A stretch of DNA of 64,000 nucleotides from an uncultured Atopobium sp. (GTDB lineage Bacteria; Actinomycetota; Coriobacteriia; Coriobacteriales; Atopobiaceae), in NCBI GenBank assembly GCA_938045565.1, contig CALIAZ010000002.1, positions 248,001-312,000 of the forward strand, read 5' to 3'. This document shows positions 16,661 through 25,388 of the stretch, in pieces. The position numbers and the translations under genes were made by a program. The notes under the pieces are model-generated. The model did no database searches. It was not told where the DNA came from and worked only from the letters and a program-made list of their open reading frames with translations. Each line of letters starts with the position of its first letter. Position 1 is the first letter of the stretch.

Positions 16661-17546
16661 CAAGAAGACCAGCCTTTCTCAGAGCGTTCTCAAGCACCTC
16701 TGCATGCTCTTCTGTCATCTTCCACAGAGGCAGACGATAATTTTCTTCCATAAGTCCCATACGAGCCAGCGCGGCTTTTACTGGAATTGGATTGACCTCG
16801 CAGAAGAGGGCGTGTACCAGGTCAAGATACTGAAGTTGCAGCTCGCGAGCAAGGGAGACCTCTCCGCGGTGCCATGCAACTACTAGGTCATGAACCATCT
16901 TTGGATCAAGGTTAGACCAAACAGAAATAACACCAGAAGCGCCAAGAGAAAGCAGCGGCACAATCATGTCGTCATTTCCAGACCACATAGTAAAGTCATC
17001 GCTCAAATAACGAGCAACCTTTGTTGCGTATGAAATATCTCCAGAAGCCTCTTTAATGCCCCATGCATTTGGATGTGCCGCAAGCCTCTGAACATTGCGC
17101 TCAGAAATTGAGCAGCCCGTTCTACCAGGAATGTTATACAAAATACAAGGAACATCAACACGGTCGAGTACATACGAGAAATGCTGGTAGATGCCCTCTT
17201 CGTTACTCTTGTTGTAGTAAGGAGTAATGAGCAGCAGACCATCAACATTCGCCTTCTCTAGAGCCTCTGCTTTGCGCAAAGACTCAGCAGAAGAGTTGGA
17301 GCCAGCACCGCCAATAACAGGAACTTTGCCCTGAGCTCTGGAAAGGATTGCCTTAACTACCTCGATGTCCTCCTCATCTGTCATGGTTGAGGACTCGCCG
17401 GTAGTACCAAGAGCGAGAATACCGTCAATTCCCTGCTCAATCTGGAAGTCTACAAAGCGCTCAAGTGCCTCGAAGTCAATATTTCCCTGAGCATCAAATG
17501 GGGTTACTAAAGCGGTGATTGCACCAGTCAAATTCTTCATGTCCAT
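16653..17546 (-). CDS. dapA: 4-hydroxy-tetrahydrodipicolinate synthase
   Basis: Condenses pyruvate with aspartate semialdehyde, the first committed step to lysine and DAP. The 297-residue TIM barrel has LGTTGESSTMT (46-56), ITPYYNK (107-113), YNIPGRTG with the catalytic Tyr near 137, and GIKEASGD with the Schiff-base Lys near 165. All expected catalytic residues are visible. It lies between lysA and dapB under the lysine riboswitch. The 15-bp gap to lysA holds a TTCTCGCC word. A second Met at codon 3 could also initiate. Confidence 0.96.
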   Translation of the reverse strand: MDMKNLTGAITALVTPFDAQGNIDFEALERFVDFQIEQGIDGILALGTTGESSTMTDEEDIEVVKAILSRAQGKVPVIGGAGSNSSAESLRKAEALEKANVDGLLLITPYYNKSNEEGIYQHFSYVLDRVDVPCILYNIPGRTGCSISERNVQRLAAHPNAWGIKEASGDISYATKVARYLSDDFTMWSGNDDMIVPLLSLGASGVISVWSNLDPKMVHDLVVAWHRGEVSLARELQLQYLDLVHALFCEVNPIPVKAALARMGLMEENYRLPLWKMTEEHAEVLENALRKAGLLDA

Positions 17547-17561
17547 AGTTTTTCTCGCCCT

Positions 17562-18866
17562 CTAACGTGTGGTGTTTGTAGTTGTTTGTTGTGCAAGATC
17601 TGAAAAGTCCGAGCCATCAAATGCAAGCGTTGCAAAGTAGTCTGCCTCGGTCTCGGCGCGGCGAATAAGCTGTACGGATTCATCTTCTAGAAGCAGCAAC
17701 TCAGCCGAACGCAGGCGGCCGTTGTAGTTATAGCCCATCGAGAAACCATGAGCACCCGTATCGTGAATAAACAAGAGGTCACCCACGGCCACCTCTGGGA
17801 GCTGACGATTCTTTGCAAACTGATCGTTATTCTCGCAAAGTCCACCCACAACGTTGTACGTATGTGTTGCAGGAGCGTCCTCTTTGCCCATAACAGTGAT
17901 GTGATGGTAGGCGTCATAGATTGCGGGACGCATAAGGTTTGCCGCACACGCGTCTACGCCTAGGTAGTGGCGGTATGTCTCTTTTTGGTGCAAAACGCGA
18001 GTAACAAGCGCACCGGCGGGACCCAAAAGCCAACGACCAAGCTCAGTGTAAATGGCAACGTCTCCCATACCCGCAGGAACTAAGACCTCTTCAAAGGCGC
18101 GCTTTACACCCTGACCAATGGCCAAGACGTCAGGCTCAACTTGGTCTGGCTCATACGCCACACCAATGCCACCAGAAAGATCAATAAATCCAATATGGAT
18201 ATCAAGTTCTTTGTGCAACTTAACAGCCAGCTTAAAGAGGACGCGCGCGAGGTTTGGATAGTAATCTTCCTCTTGAGCATTACTTGCCAGGAAGGCATGG
18301 AGGCCAAACTCAGTGACAGCTTTGGTCTTAAGGTATGCAAACGTCTGGAAAAGCTGCTCTTCTGTCATGCCAAACTTAGCATCATCGGGATTTCCAATAA
18401 TGCCGTTTTGTGACTCAAACACGCCACCAGGATTAAGGCGTGCGCACATGACCTGAGGCATGTTGCTTCCCACCGCTTCTTCAAGCGTTGTAAGCATATC
18501 GCCACCAGAATCTAAGTTAATAATGGCTCCCAGCTCATGAGCGCGAGCAAAGTCAAGCACCGTAGTGTCGTTTGACGAGAGCATAATGTTTTGACCAGTA
18601 ACTCCACAGGCTTTTGCAAGGGTAAGCTCGGTTGCATTTGCACAGTCACAGCCACAACCAAGCTCCGCAAGCAGTCTCACAATGTATGGATTTGGCGTAG
18701 CCTTCACCGCAAAGTACTCTTTAAAGCCAGTGTTCCAGGTAAAAGCCTCTTGCAGAAGCTTTGCGCGGCGAACTATCTCTGCCTTGTTATACAGGTGGAA
18801 TGGCGTTGGATACGTCTTAGTGATTGCCTCTAGGACATCTACAGAAACAAACGGTTTCTTACTCAA
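17562..18866 (-). CDS. lysA: Diaminopimelate decarboxylase
   Basis: PLP enzyme converting meso-DAP to lysine, the last step of the pathway. The 434-residue protein has the PLP lysine in AVKATPNP (K55), the HIGFIDLSGGIGV-like glycine loop, the TELGRWLLGPAG segment and the active-site GLCENNDQF, followed by HDTGAHGFSMGYNYNGRLR. The start is a TTG at 18864-18866, directly after GGGGGAG in the riboswitch expression platform; the start codon and the ribosome site are therefore inside the regulated structure. It is the first gene of lysA-dapA-dapB-dapH-tgt, so the pathway's last enzyme leads the operon. Confidence 0.95.
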   Translation of the reverse strand: MSKKPFVSVDVLEAITKTYPTPFHLYNKAEIVRRAKLLQEAFTWNTGFKEYFAVKATPNPYIVRLLAELGCGCDCANATELTLAKACGVTGQNIMLSSNDTTVLDFARAHELGAIINLDSGGDMLTTLEEAVGSNMPQVMCARLNPGGVFESQNGIIGNPDDAKFGMTEEQLFQTFAYLKTKAVTEFGLHAFLASNAQEEDYYPNLARVLFKLAVKLHKELDIHIGFIDLSGGIGVAYEPDQVEPDVLAIGQGVKRAFEEVLVPAGMGDVAIYTELGRWLLGPAGALVTRVLHQKETYRHYLGVDACAANLMRPAIYDAYHHITVMGKEDAPATHTYNVVGGLCENNDQFAKNRQLPEVAVGDLLFIHDTGAHGFSMGYNYNGRLRSAELLLLEDESVQLIRRAETEADYFATLAFDGSDFSDLAQQTTTNTTR

Positions 18867-18867
18867 A

Positions 18868-19066
18868 GCTCCCCCTCAAATTGGGGGCGCAATACACCGT
18901 CAAAGTAGCACCCCCGAAATCTCGGACAGTCTTGCATGTATTTCATACAAGCCCACCTGACAACCACGCCTGATTGCCAAGTTCGGCGAACCTCGCCTCC
19001 TTCTGGGGTCACTGCCTGCCGACTAACCCAGAACCCATCGTGCTCGCTCCTCTATTGACAGTAAAA
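18868..19066 (-). promoter_or_regulatory. Lysine riboswitch (L box) controlling lysA-dapA-dapB-dapH
   Basis: The minus-strand leader carries L-box landmarks in order: AGAGGAGCG (19053-19045), GGCAGGCAGTGA (19020-19009), GCGAGGTTCGCCGAA, and a 3' TGTATGAAATACATGCAAGACTGTC-like end with GCAAGACTGTC at 18935-18925, closely matching the Bacillus lysC element. Downstream, GGGGGTGC (18915-18908), GCGCCCCC (18890-18883) and GGGGGAG (18875-18869) can pair as first-with-second or second-with-third. The second option buries the lysA ribosome site, indicating translational control. Confidence 0.85.
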
Positions 19067-19094
19067 CCCTACCACAGAAAGCTCTGCATTTGGG

Positions 19095-20246
19095 CTAGTT
19101 TTGCTCTTCTCGCAAAGTATTAACAAAAGTCTTAAGGCGAGAAAGACCTTCTGTCAGATTCTTGTCAGAAGCGGCATAACTAATACGCACATAGCCCTCA
19201 GCACCAAAGAAAACTCCAGGTACCAGCGCTACACCAAACTCTTTAATTGCTCGCTCACAAAACGCCTCAGAATCAAGGGCAAATTCCTTGATTGAAGGAA
19301 ATGCATAGAAGGCACCTTCTGGCTCTTCAACAGGAAGCTTCATGTCTTCAAGTGCAGAAAGCACAATCTGCCTGCGCTTTTGATAGTTTGTGCGCATAGG
19401 CGTGACATCATAAGAAAGTGCATACAGAGCAGCCGGCTGTAAAAATGAAGGAACAGAAGACACCAGTTGAGCGTGAACCTTTCCAATATCTGCTGCGAGC
19501 TCATCAGAGGTGGCAACCCAGCCAAGCCTCCAGCCCGTCATTGCCCATGGTTTGGAGAAACTATTTGTCACAATGCAGCGATCAGCCAAATCTGGATAGA
19601 GCTCCGCAAAACGAGGAACATCTTGAACATACGTAAGCTCTCTATAAACATCATCGCACAAAACATAAAAGCCATGCTTGCGAGCAAGTTCTGCCACCGC
19701 ATCAAGCGACTCTTTTGTGTAAACACATCCCGTAGGATTGTTGGGAGAAGTCAGCACAATAAGCTTTGTCTTCTCTGAAATCTTTGACTTAAGCTGCTCA
19801 GCATCAATCTGGAAATGATTGTCACTGGTATCAAGTGGCACAACAATACCACGATTAAGCTGGCAAAGTGTTCTATATACCAAATACGCTGGCTCAGGAA
19901 TAATAACCTCGTCACCTGGGTTCATAAGCGTCAACATAGCAGCAGAAATAGCCTCTGTTGCTCCTACAGTAACCACAATGCCATCTGGACTTACCTTCAT
20001 GCCACGAGCTGACTCCCAGGCAGTAATCGCGCTTCTCAGCTCAGGGGTTCCGGTGTTAGGTGGATAGTGAGTATTTCCAGCTACAAGCTCTTTGTCTACT
20101 TGATTGCAAATAGGAGTTGGAGTGTCTTCTCCAGGCTCTCCAATAGTTAAAGAAATACAACCTGGCGTTGTAGCGGCAAGTGCCGAGAAACGCCTGATAC
20201 CTGAGGGTTTGAAAAGCTCTAGTGTTGTATTTCTTGTTAGTGGCAT
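19095..20246 (-). CDS. patA: Class I/II aminotransferase, probable N-acetyl-LL-diaminopimelate aminotransferase
   Basis: PLP aminotransferase. It resembles Bacillus PatA along its length: SGIRRFSALAATTPGCISLTIGEP near residue 14, HYPPNTGTPELRSAI, TVGATEAISAA, LTSPNNPTGCVY, the PLP-lysine region SFSKPWAMTGWRLGW, and a C-terminal GVALVPGVFFGAEGYVRISYA. In the acetyl branch this enzyme transaminates the DapH product, so its place next to the dap operon fits. Other class I aminotransferases share these motifs, so the substrate is inferred from context. A GAGGAG ribosome site precedes the ATG. It lies upstream of the riboswitch and is not obviously under its control. Confidence 0.82.
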   Translation of the reverse strand: MPLTRNTTLELFKPSGIRRFSALAATTPGCISLTIGEPGEDTPTPICNQVDKELVAGNTHYPPNTGTPELRSAITAWESARGMKVSPDGIVVTVGATEAISAAMLTLMNPGDEVIIPEPAYLVYRTLCQLNRGIVVPLDTSDNHFQIDAEQLKSKISEKTKLIVLTSPNNPTGCVYTKESLDAVAELARKHGFYVLCDDVYRELTYVQDVPRFAELYPDLADRCIVTNSFSKPWAMTGWRLGWVATSDELAADIGKVHAQLVSSVPSFLQPAALYALSYDVTPMRTNYQKRRQIVLSALEDMKLPVEEPEGAFYAFPSIKEFALDSEAFCERAIKEFGVALVPGVFFGAEGYVRISYAASDKNLTEGLSRLKTFVNTLREEQN

Positions 20247-20323
20247 ACAAACTCCTCAACGTACTTTCAATCCATAATAGTTATCATTTAAATCATACGA
20301 CACTTGATTGATACGAGGTTCGC

Positions 20324-21499
20324 ATGAAAAGAGTTTTATCTCTTGGTCTTAAATTTATTACTGGCCTTCTAAAAAGGGTTCTTGCTCCTCTTTTTAAATT
20401 TGTAGGCGGATTATTTGTTCTAGTTCTGCTGGTACTTGGTGGATACGTTCTCTACCTGCAACTTACTTACTACCGCATTCCAGATAACAGCCCTGTATCT
20501 AATCAAGGAGCCTCTCCTGAAGCTACAACCGTACAGGTAGGGCAAACGTACACAGCTTCAACCTATAACATTGGCTTTGGTGCTTACACACCTGATTACA
20601 CCTTCTTTATGGATGAAGGCATCATGCAAGACGGTACACGAACCGTAGGAACTCACGGGCGTGCAGTAAGCAGAAACTCTGTGCTTTACACCACAAACGG
20701 TGCCCTGAACACCGTTTCTTCTCTAAATGACGGCGCAGCTCCTGACTTTATTCTCTTCCAAGAGATTGATACCTCATCCGATAGAAGCTGGCACGTCAAT
20801 CAAGTTTCTGAAGCAGAGAGCCGCTTTGGATCCTACGCATCATATTTTGCTCAGAACTTCCACACCGCGTTTCTCGCCTATCCACTCACGGAGTTCCACG
20901 GAACCTCTAACTCGGGAATTCTGACGCTTTCAAACATACTTGCTTCTAGCGCAACTCGTCGTACCTACCCCATTGATGAGTCTTTCCCCACAAAATTCTT
21001 TGACCTAGACCGTTGCTTTATGATTACGCGCTATCCCACAAGCGATGGTCATGAGCTAGTGCTTATTAACAGTCACATGTCTGCCTACGACAAAGGTGGC
21101 ACCAGCCGCGCTCAACAGCTTGCACTTCTGACCAAAGTTATGTCCGAAGAGCGTGCTAAGGGCAATTACGTTATTGCGGGTGGCGACTGGAACCATGCAA
21201 TTTTAGGTTCACTTACGCTCTATCCATCTGTTCAGCAGGTACCTGACTGGGTAGCAGAACTCAAAGACTCTGATTTGCCAGAAGGCTTTAGCGTTGTGAC
21301 TCCAGACAATCTCAACAACGTTCCTACCTGCCGCGGAGATGACATTCCATACGAGAAGGACAAGACATACACCACCACAGTTGATGGCTGGATTGTCTCG
21401 GACAATGTTGTTGCAACCGCCAGAAACGTCGATACGCAATTTGCCTACTCTGATCACAACCCAGTTCTGCTGTCTTTCACCTTAAAGAGTAAAGAATAA
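20324..21499 (+). CDS. Membrane-anchored endonuclease/exonuclease/phosphatase-family protein
   Basis: Predicted metal-dependent phosphodiesterase of the EEP (DNase I/Mg-sphingomyelinase-like) superfamily facing outside the cell. An N-terminal membrane segment lies at about residues 25-48. The catalytic domain has STYNIGFGAY, FQEIDTSSDRSW (metal-binding Glu), INSHMSAYD, AGGDWNH and the C-terminal YSDHNPVLL, covering the family's Asn, Glu, His, Asp-x-Asn and Asp-His positions. At 391 residues it is a single-domain form with a long loop around 100-130. It diverges from the patA-like gene across 77 bp. The substrate could be nucleic acid, lipid or a phosphosugar; the sequence does not decide. Confidence 0.85.
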   Translation: MKRVLSLGLKFITGLLKRVLAPLFKFVGGLFVLVLLVLGGYVLYLQLTYYRIPDNSPVSNQGASPEATTVQVGQTYTASTYNIGFGAYTPDYTFFMDEGIMQDGTRTVGTHGRAVSRNSVLYTTNGALNTVSSLNDGAAPDFILFQEIDTSSDRSWHVNQVSEAESRFGSYASYFAQNFHTAFLAYPLTEFHGTSNSGILTLSNILASSATRRTYPIDESFPTKFFDLDRCFMITRYPTSDGHELVLINSHMSAYDKGGTSRAQQLALLTKVMSEERAKGNYVIAGGDWNHAILGSLTLYPSVQQVPDWVAELKDSDLPEGFSVVTPDNLNNVPTCRGDDIPYEKDKTYTTTVDGWIVSDNVVATARNVDTQFAYSDHNPVLLSFTLKSKE

Positions 21500-21606
21500 T
21501 TTCTGTTTTGTTGTAACCACAACAAAAGCCATATAGAACTCCTGTCACACTTTGGGTATAAAGTAAGCCATAGTAGACTTTCTAAACCTATCCGAGAGGA
21601 GCCCGT

Positions 21607-23205
21607 ATGGCACAGGTTCTTGATTTAAGCAAATCTGTTTATGAGATTTGCACTAAGTATCCCGTCATTAAAGGCCTTATGGCAGAAAACGGCTTTGCCG
21701 AGATCACCGAGCCAGGACGCCTTCAGACCATGGGTCGTTTTATGACCATCCCTAAAGGCTGCGACCACAAAGGCGTAGACCTTGAGGAGCTCAAAGCAAT
21801 CTTCCGCGCTCACGGCTTTACCATTCTTGGTGATGAGGAGCCTGCAGCAGCAGCTCCAGCTGACGAGAAACCCGCGGAGCCAGCAACAGAGACAGCTGAC
21901 GCACCTATCGCACAGACCCCTGAGGAGCGCAAAGCTCTTATCGCCCAGTACCTCGAGCGTCTCAACGACGGTGAGGACATCGAAGCTGTTCGCGAGGATT
22001 TTGCTCGTAACTTCAAGGATGTCTCTGGATCTGAGATCTCTACCGCTGAGCAGGAGCTTATTGCTGGCGGCGTGCCTATGGAGAAGGTCCTGAAGCTCTG
22101 TGACGTTCACGCTGCTCTCTTTGAAGGCAAGGTTTCCTGTGCACCAACAGGTGCTGTTGAAGAGACCCCTGGTCATCCTGTTTGGACTATGCGCCAGGAG
22201 AACGACCGCATTCTTGCCTTTATCCACGACCGCGTCGCTCCAGATGTTAAGCGCGCTCGCACCCTTACTGAGTCTTCCAGCAACGAAGAGTGCGCTGGCG
22301 TTGCAGCAATTCTGAAGGCTGATATGGACGCTTTTGACGAGGTCTTTGTTCACTACAAGCGCAAGGAAGAGCTGCTCTTCCCTCACCTAGAGCGTCACGA
22401 TATCACCGGTCCTTCAAAGGTTATGTGGGGCAAGGACGACGAGGTAAGAAACGCTGTTAACGGCGCAGAGGCTCTGCTCGAGACCGCATTTGGCCAGTAC
22501 GATGCGGTCCTTATGGCGGGCGTTGCCGACTATCTGGATGAGGCTATTGAGGGCGCTGAGTCCATGGCGTCCAAGGAAGAAAACGTCCTCATTCCACTTT
22601 CCCTTGAGCATCTAACCGCTACTCAGTGGACCCAGATTGCTGCTGAAGAGAACGAGTTTGGCCACGCATTTGGCGTCAATCCTCCTTCATGGCACGCAGA
22701 TCCTCTTGAGCTTGCAAATGACAAGCTCAAAGAAATGGAAGCCGCAGGTGCTATGGGCGAGAATAACGCTGAAGCAGAAGAGGCAATCTCTGCCGACGGC
22801 AAGGTTAAGCTCTCTACCGGCGAGTTCACCATTCCTCAGCTTGAAGCTGTCTTTGCAACTATTCCACTCGACATTACCTTTGTTGATGCAGATGACAAGA
22901 CACGTTACTTCAGCCACGGCGATACCCGCGCCTTCCCTCGTCCTAAAAGCTGCCTTGGCCGCGACGTATATGACTGCCATCCACCAAAGAGCCAAGAAGC
23001 TGTTCGCCGCATCCTCACTGAGTTCAAGAGCGGCAAGCGTGATTCCTCTGAGTTCTGGTTTGAGGTAAGAGACAAATTCCTCTACGTCCGTTACTTTGCT
23101 GTTCGCGATGAAGAGGGCAACTACCTGGGCGCTCTTGAGACCACTCAGGACATCGGCCCAATCCGTGCTCTTGAGGGCGAGAACCGCAGAGGCTCTGACA
23201 GCTAA
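21607..23205 (+). CDS. DUF1858/DUF438/hemerythrin/PAS sensory protein
   Basis: Soluble multidomain protein, probably a sensor of oxygen, NO or redox state. Order: DUF1858 (about 1-75), an Ala/Pro/Glu linker (76-105), DUF438 (about 105-185), a hemerythrin-type four-helix domain (about 195-345) and a C-terminal PAS domain (about 395-520) ending LGALETTQDIGPIRALEG. The hemerythrin part has metal-ligand candidates in MRQENDRILAFIHD, HYKRKEELLFPHLERH and EENVLIPLSLEHL. The DUF438-hemerythrin-PAS order is a known family arrangement. No output domain is seen, so it may act through a partner. The linker encodes D-E-K-P through a CGAGAAACCC word (21864). A GAGAGGAG ribosome site precedes the ATG. Confidence 0.88.
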   Translation: MAQVLDLSKSVYEICTKYPVIKGLMAENGFAEITEPGRLQTMGRFMTIPKGCDHKGVDLEELKAIFRAHGFTILGDEEPAAAAPADEKPAEPATETADAPIAQTPEERKALIAQYLERLNDGEDIEAVREDFARNFKDVSGSEISTAEQELIAGGVPMEKVLKLCDVHAALFEGKVSCAPTGAVEETPGHPVWTMRQENDRILAFIHDRVAPDVKRARTLTESSSNEECAGVAAILKADMDAFDEVFVHYKRKEELLFPHLERHDITGPSKVMWGKDDEVRNAVNGAEALLETAFGQYDAVLMAGVADYLDEAIEGAESMASKEENVLIPLSLEHLTATQWTQIAAEENEFGHAFGVNPPSWHADPLELANDKLKEMEAAGAMGENNAEAEEAISADGKVKLSTGEFTIPQLEAVFATIPLDITFVDADDKTRYFSHGDTRAFPRPKSCLGRDVYDCHPPKSQEAVRRILTEFKSGKRDSSEFWFEVRDKFLYVRYFAVRDEEGNYLGALETTQDIGPIRALEGENRRGSDS

Positions 23206-23256
23206 GGCTTACGCGTGTAAAACCCTAAGTTACTTCTCAAAATTTTGTGCGACTTG

Positions 23257-23292
23257 GTAGGCGGTGTGTCCTTTTTACGGCACATCGCCTAC
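23257..23292 (+). promoter_or_regulatory. Stem-loop in the 5' leader of the MFS gene
   Basis: GTAGGCGGTGTG (23257-23268) pairs with CACATCGCCTAC (23281-23292) through one G-U pair around a 12-nt loop. It ends 18 nt before the ribosome site. It has no T-run after it, so it is more likely an mRNA leader structure than a terminator. Confidence 0.5.
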
Positions 23293-23322
23293 ACTATTTC
23301 TGGCCAAAAGAGAGGAGCCTCA

Positions 23323-24585
23323 GTGCTACACCGTTTACTCGGCACTAAGTATGCATACGCCATTGTTGCAACTTGTATTGTCATTATGTTTTTGCCTTGC
23401 GCCATTATCCTTACGTGCTTTGGCATCTTTATCACACCAGTTTCACAATACTTTGGCGTTCCTCGCGTTGCCTTCTCTGCGGTCTTCTCGGTGCTCTGCA
23501 TTGCTATGACAATAGCTCTGCCATTCATAGGCAAGTTCTATAAAACGCATGACACGCGCTTGGTGCTTTCTGCAAGCGTTATCATTTGCGCAATCTCATA
23601 CGGAGCTATGTCAGCAGCTCAGGAGATATGGCATTTCTATCTCTGCGCAGTGGGACTGGGTATTGGCGTGCCCGCACTCATGTTCTTGTGCGTCCCCGCC
23701 CTCATCAACGATTGGTTTGATCAGCGCGTTGGCACTTTTATGGGCCTCTGCTTTGCGTTCACCGGCATTGGTGGCACTGTCTTTAACCCCATCGGATCTG
23801 CCATTATCTCCTCTGGTCCTGAAGGTTGGCGCGCCTGCTATCTGATTTTTGCCCTGATTATACTTGTAGGAACACTCCCCTTTACCCTTTTTATAGTACG
23901 CGAGAAACCCCAAGACCTTGGTCTTACACCTCTTACCTTCTCCTCTCCTGACGAGAAAACCATTGAAGCTCCAGAGACTTCTTCCACCGATATCTCTGCT
24001 GATGACGCAATGAAATATCCAGAGTTTTATATGGTTGCTGCGTTTTATGCACTCATTACCTTTAACCAGCAAATCTCTCAGTACTTCCCTAGCTATGCAG
24101 CAACGTTTGCAGAAACCGCTCCTGCCATTGCCGCTGCCACAGGCCTTCTTGCTGGAACAACTATGCTGGGTCAAGCAATTGGAAAAGTGCTGTTAGGTGC
24201 TTTAAGCGATATCTCAGTAAAACTTGCCTGCTTTGTAGGAATTGTCTCAGGTATTATTGGCTTACTTATGCTGGGAATTAAGCTTCCAGTGCTGCCACTC
24301 TTGCTTGCAGGAACTTTCCTTTTTGGAATTGCCTATGCCCTTACAACAGTTGGTTCGCCACTATTGGTGCGCGCTGTCTTTGGCAAAAAAGATTCCACTC
24401 TTATCTACTCAAGGATTGCAGGTGTAAGCTGCTTTGTCTCTGCTTGTGCACTCATTATTTGGAGCTTGATTGTAGACGGCTCAGCTCAGGGTTTCTTGGT
24501 GCTCTTTGGTATTGGAATTGCCCTGATGAGCAGTTGTCTAGCGCTTGCTCTCACCGCACTTAAGCGCGCTGGCAAACGAGCATAA
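23323..24585 (+). CDS. Major facilitator superfamily transporter
   Basis: Polytopic inner-membrane transporter with about 12 predicted helices (420 residues). The substrate is unknown. The first half shows the A-motif-like loop GKFYKTHDTRLVLS; the middle loop is hydrophilic and contains REKPQDLGLTPL and SPDEKTIEAPE; the second half has GKVLLGALSDISVKL. The layout recalls oxalate/formate-type or monocarboxylate MFS carriers, but no substrate motif is clear. GTG at 23323 was chosen because AGAGGAG lies 5 nt upstream; the open frame extends 78 nt further. Its 3' end overlaps the convergent spermidine synthase-like gene by 26 bp. Confidence 0.85.
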   Translation: MLHRLLGTKYAYAIVATCIVIMFLPCAIILTCFGIFITPVSQYFGVPRVAFSAVFSVLCIAMTIALPFIGKFYKTHDTRLVLSASVIICAISYGAMSAAQEIWHFYLCAVGLGIGVPALMFLCVPALINDWFDQRVGTFMGLCFAFTGIGGTVFNPIGSAIISSGPEGWRACYLIFALIILVGTLPFTLFIVREKPQDLGLTPLTFSSPDEKTIEAPETSSTDISADDAMKYPEFYMVAAFYALITFNQQISQYFPSYAATFAETAPAIAAATGLLAGTTMLGQAIGKVLLGALSDISVKLACFVGIVSGIIGLLMLGIKLPVLPLLLAGTFLFGIAYALTTVGSPLLVRAVFGKKDSTLIYSRIAGVSCFVSACALIIWSLIVDGSAQGFLVLFGIGIALMSSCLALALTALKRAGKRA

Positions 24586-25315
24586 GGTTATCTGGCTCTC
24601 TTGAGTCTGCTTCTGGATCCAAAGGTACAACCTCTACCTGTTCAAACACAGTGTGCGCAACATCCATGAGCACTTCAAGTTGATGTGCGTTCTCTCCTAC
24701 CTGTGCAGAAACTACATTTGTGAGATATCTTCCACCAGGAGTAAGACAATGTGCTACCAGACTCATCCACTCACTGGTCATCATAGCTGCAGGTGGAACT
24801 TCTCCGCTAAAGCAGTCATTCAAGATAGCGTCATAGCGCTTATTATCAGAGGTTGCTAGGCTCTTTATATACTCAACGCCATCAGTTACCTGTACCTGAA
24901 GCCTACCATTACTCTCTCTAATAGCCTCATCCACAAAGAAGTAGCTATGAGCTAGAGCTGCAATTTTAGGGTCAATCTCCAGTGCGTCGCAAGAAACCTC
25001 TGGATAATGAGCTACTAAATAACGAGGATACGAGCAACCACCAGCACCTAACATTAAGACTGAGTGTACGGAACAAGCAGCTTCAAACAACAAGTCGTAC
25101 AGCTCAAGATAAGGAAATACCAGCTGGTTCTTTCTAGAATCTGTGTACGTTGCACTCTCATAGGCGCCGCCCTGCCACAACACACGTATTTCTCCACCTT
25201 CACCATCTGAAATAGGAAATATCAACGCGGGACCATTCAGTGCCTGAGTTTCAACGTAAATACCTGCACAAGTTAGGAGCTCCATATCATGAGCAGTAAG
25301 CTGTTTTTCTGACAT
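24560..25315 (-). CDS. Spermidine synthase-like methyltransferase-fold protein
   Basis: Rossmann-fold protein of the spermidine synthase group. The nucleotide-binding core reads LMLGAGGCSYPRYLVAHYPEVSCDALEIDP, followed by the acidic ALEID and VTDGVEYIKS positions and YDAILNDCFSGEVPP, where polyamine synthases have their catalytic Asp. At 251 residues it is shorter than SpeE, and no speD or other polyamine gene is near, so true spermidine synthase activity is uncertain. Such stand-alone members are common and mostly uncharacterised. AAGGAG precedes the ATG. The gene is downstream of pepM18 on the same strand and convergent with the MFS gene. Confidence 0.75.
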   Translation of the reverse strand: MSEKQLTAHDMELLTCAGIYVETQALNGPALIFPISDGEGGEIRVLWQGGAYESATYTDSRKNQLVFPYLELYDLLFEAACSVHSVLMLGAGGCSYPRYLVAHYPEVSCDALEIDPKIAALAHSYFFVDEAIRESNGRLQVQVTDGVEYIKSLATSDNKRYDAILNDCFSGEVPPAAMMTSEWMSLVAHCLTPGGRYLTNVVSAQVGENAHQLEVLMDVAHTVFEQVEVVPLDPEADSREPDNLMLVCQRA

Positions 25316-25371
25316 GGAACTCCTTCAGGTAATGTGTTCTATGCAATGTACGTAAGTATAGCTAGTACACG

Positions 25372-25383
25372 GGGTTTCTCGCC
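25372..25383. repeat. Copy of the GGCGAGAAACCC genome word
   Basis: Perfect 12-mer, GGGTTTCTCGCC on the plus strand, within 6 bp of the stop of the M18 peptidase gene. Confidence 0.7.
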
Positions 25384-25388
25384 AGGTA

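Noticed and set aside
21505..21528. Hairpin TTTTGTTGT/ACAACAAAA after the EEP-family gene as a terminator
   Set aside because: A/T-rich stem without a T-run on the coding strand; could be chance, so not listed as a terminator.
23206..23256. Upstream start for the MFS gene at 23245
   Set aside because: No ribosome site there, and the first 26 codons span the leader stem-loop; GTG 23323 has AGAGGAG at ideal spacing.
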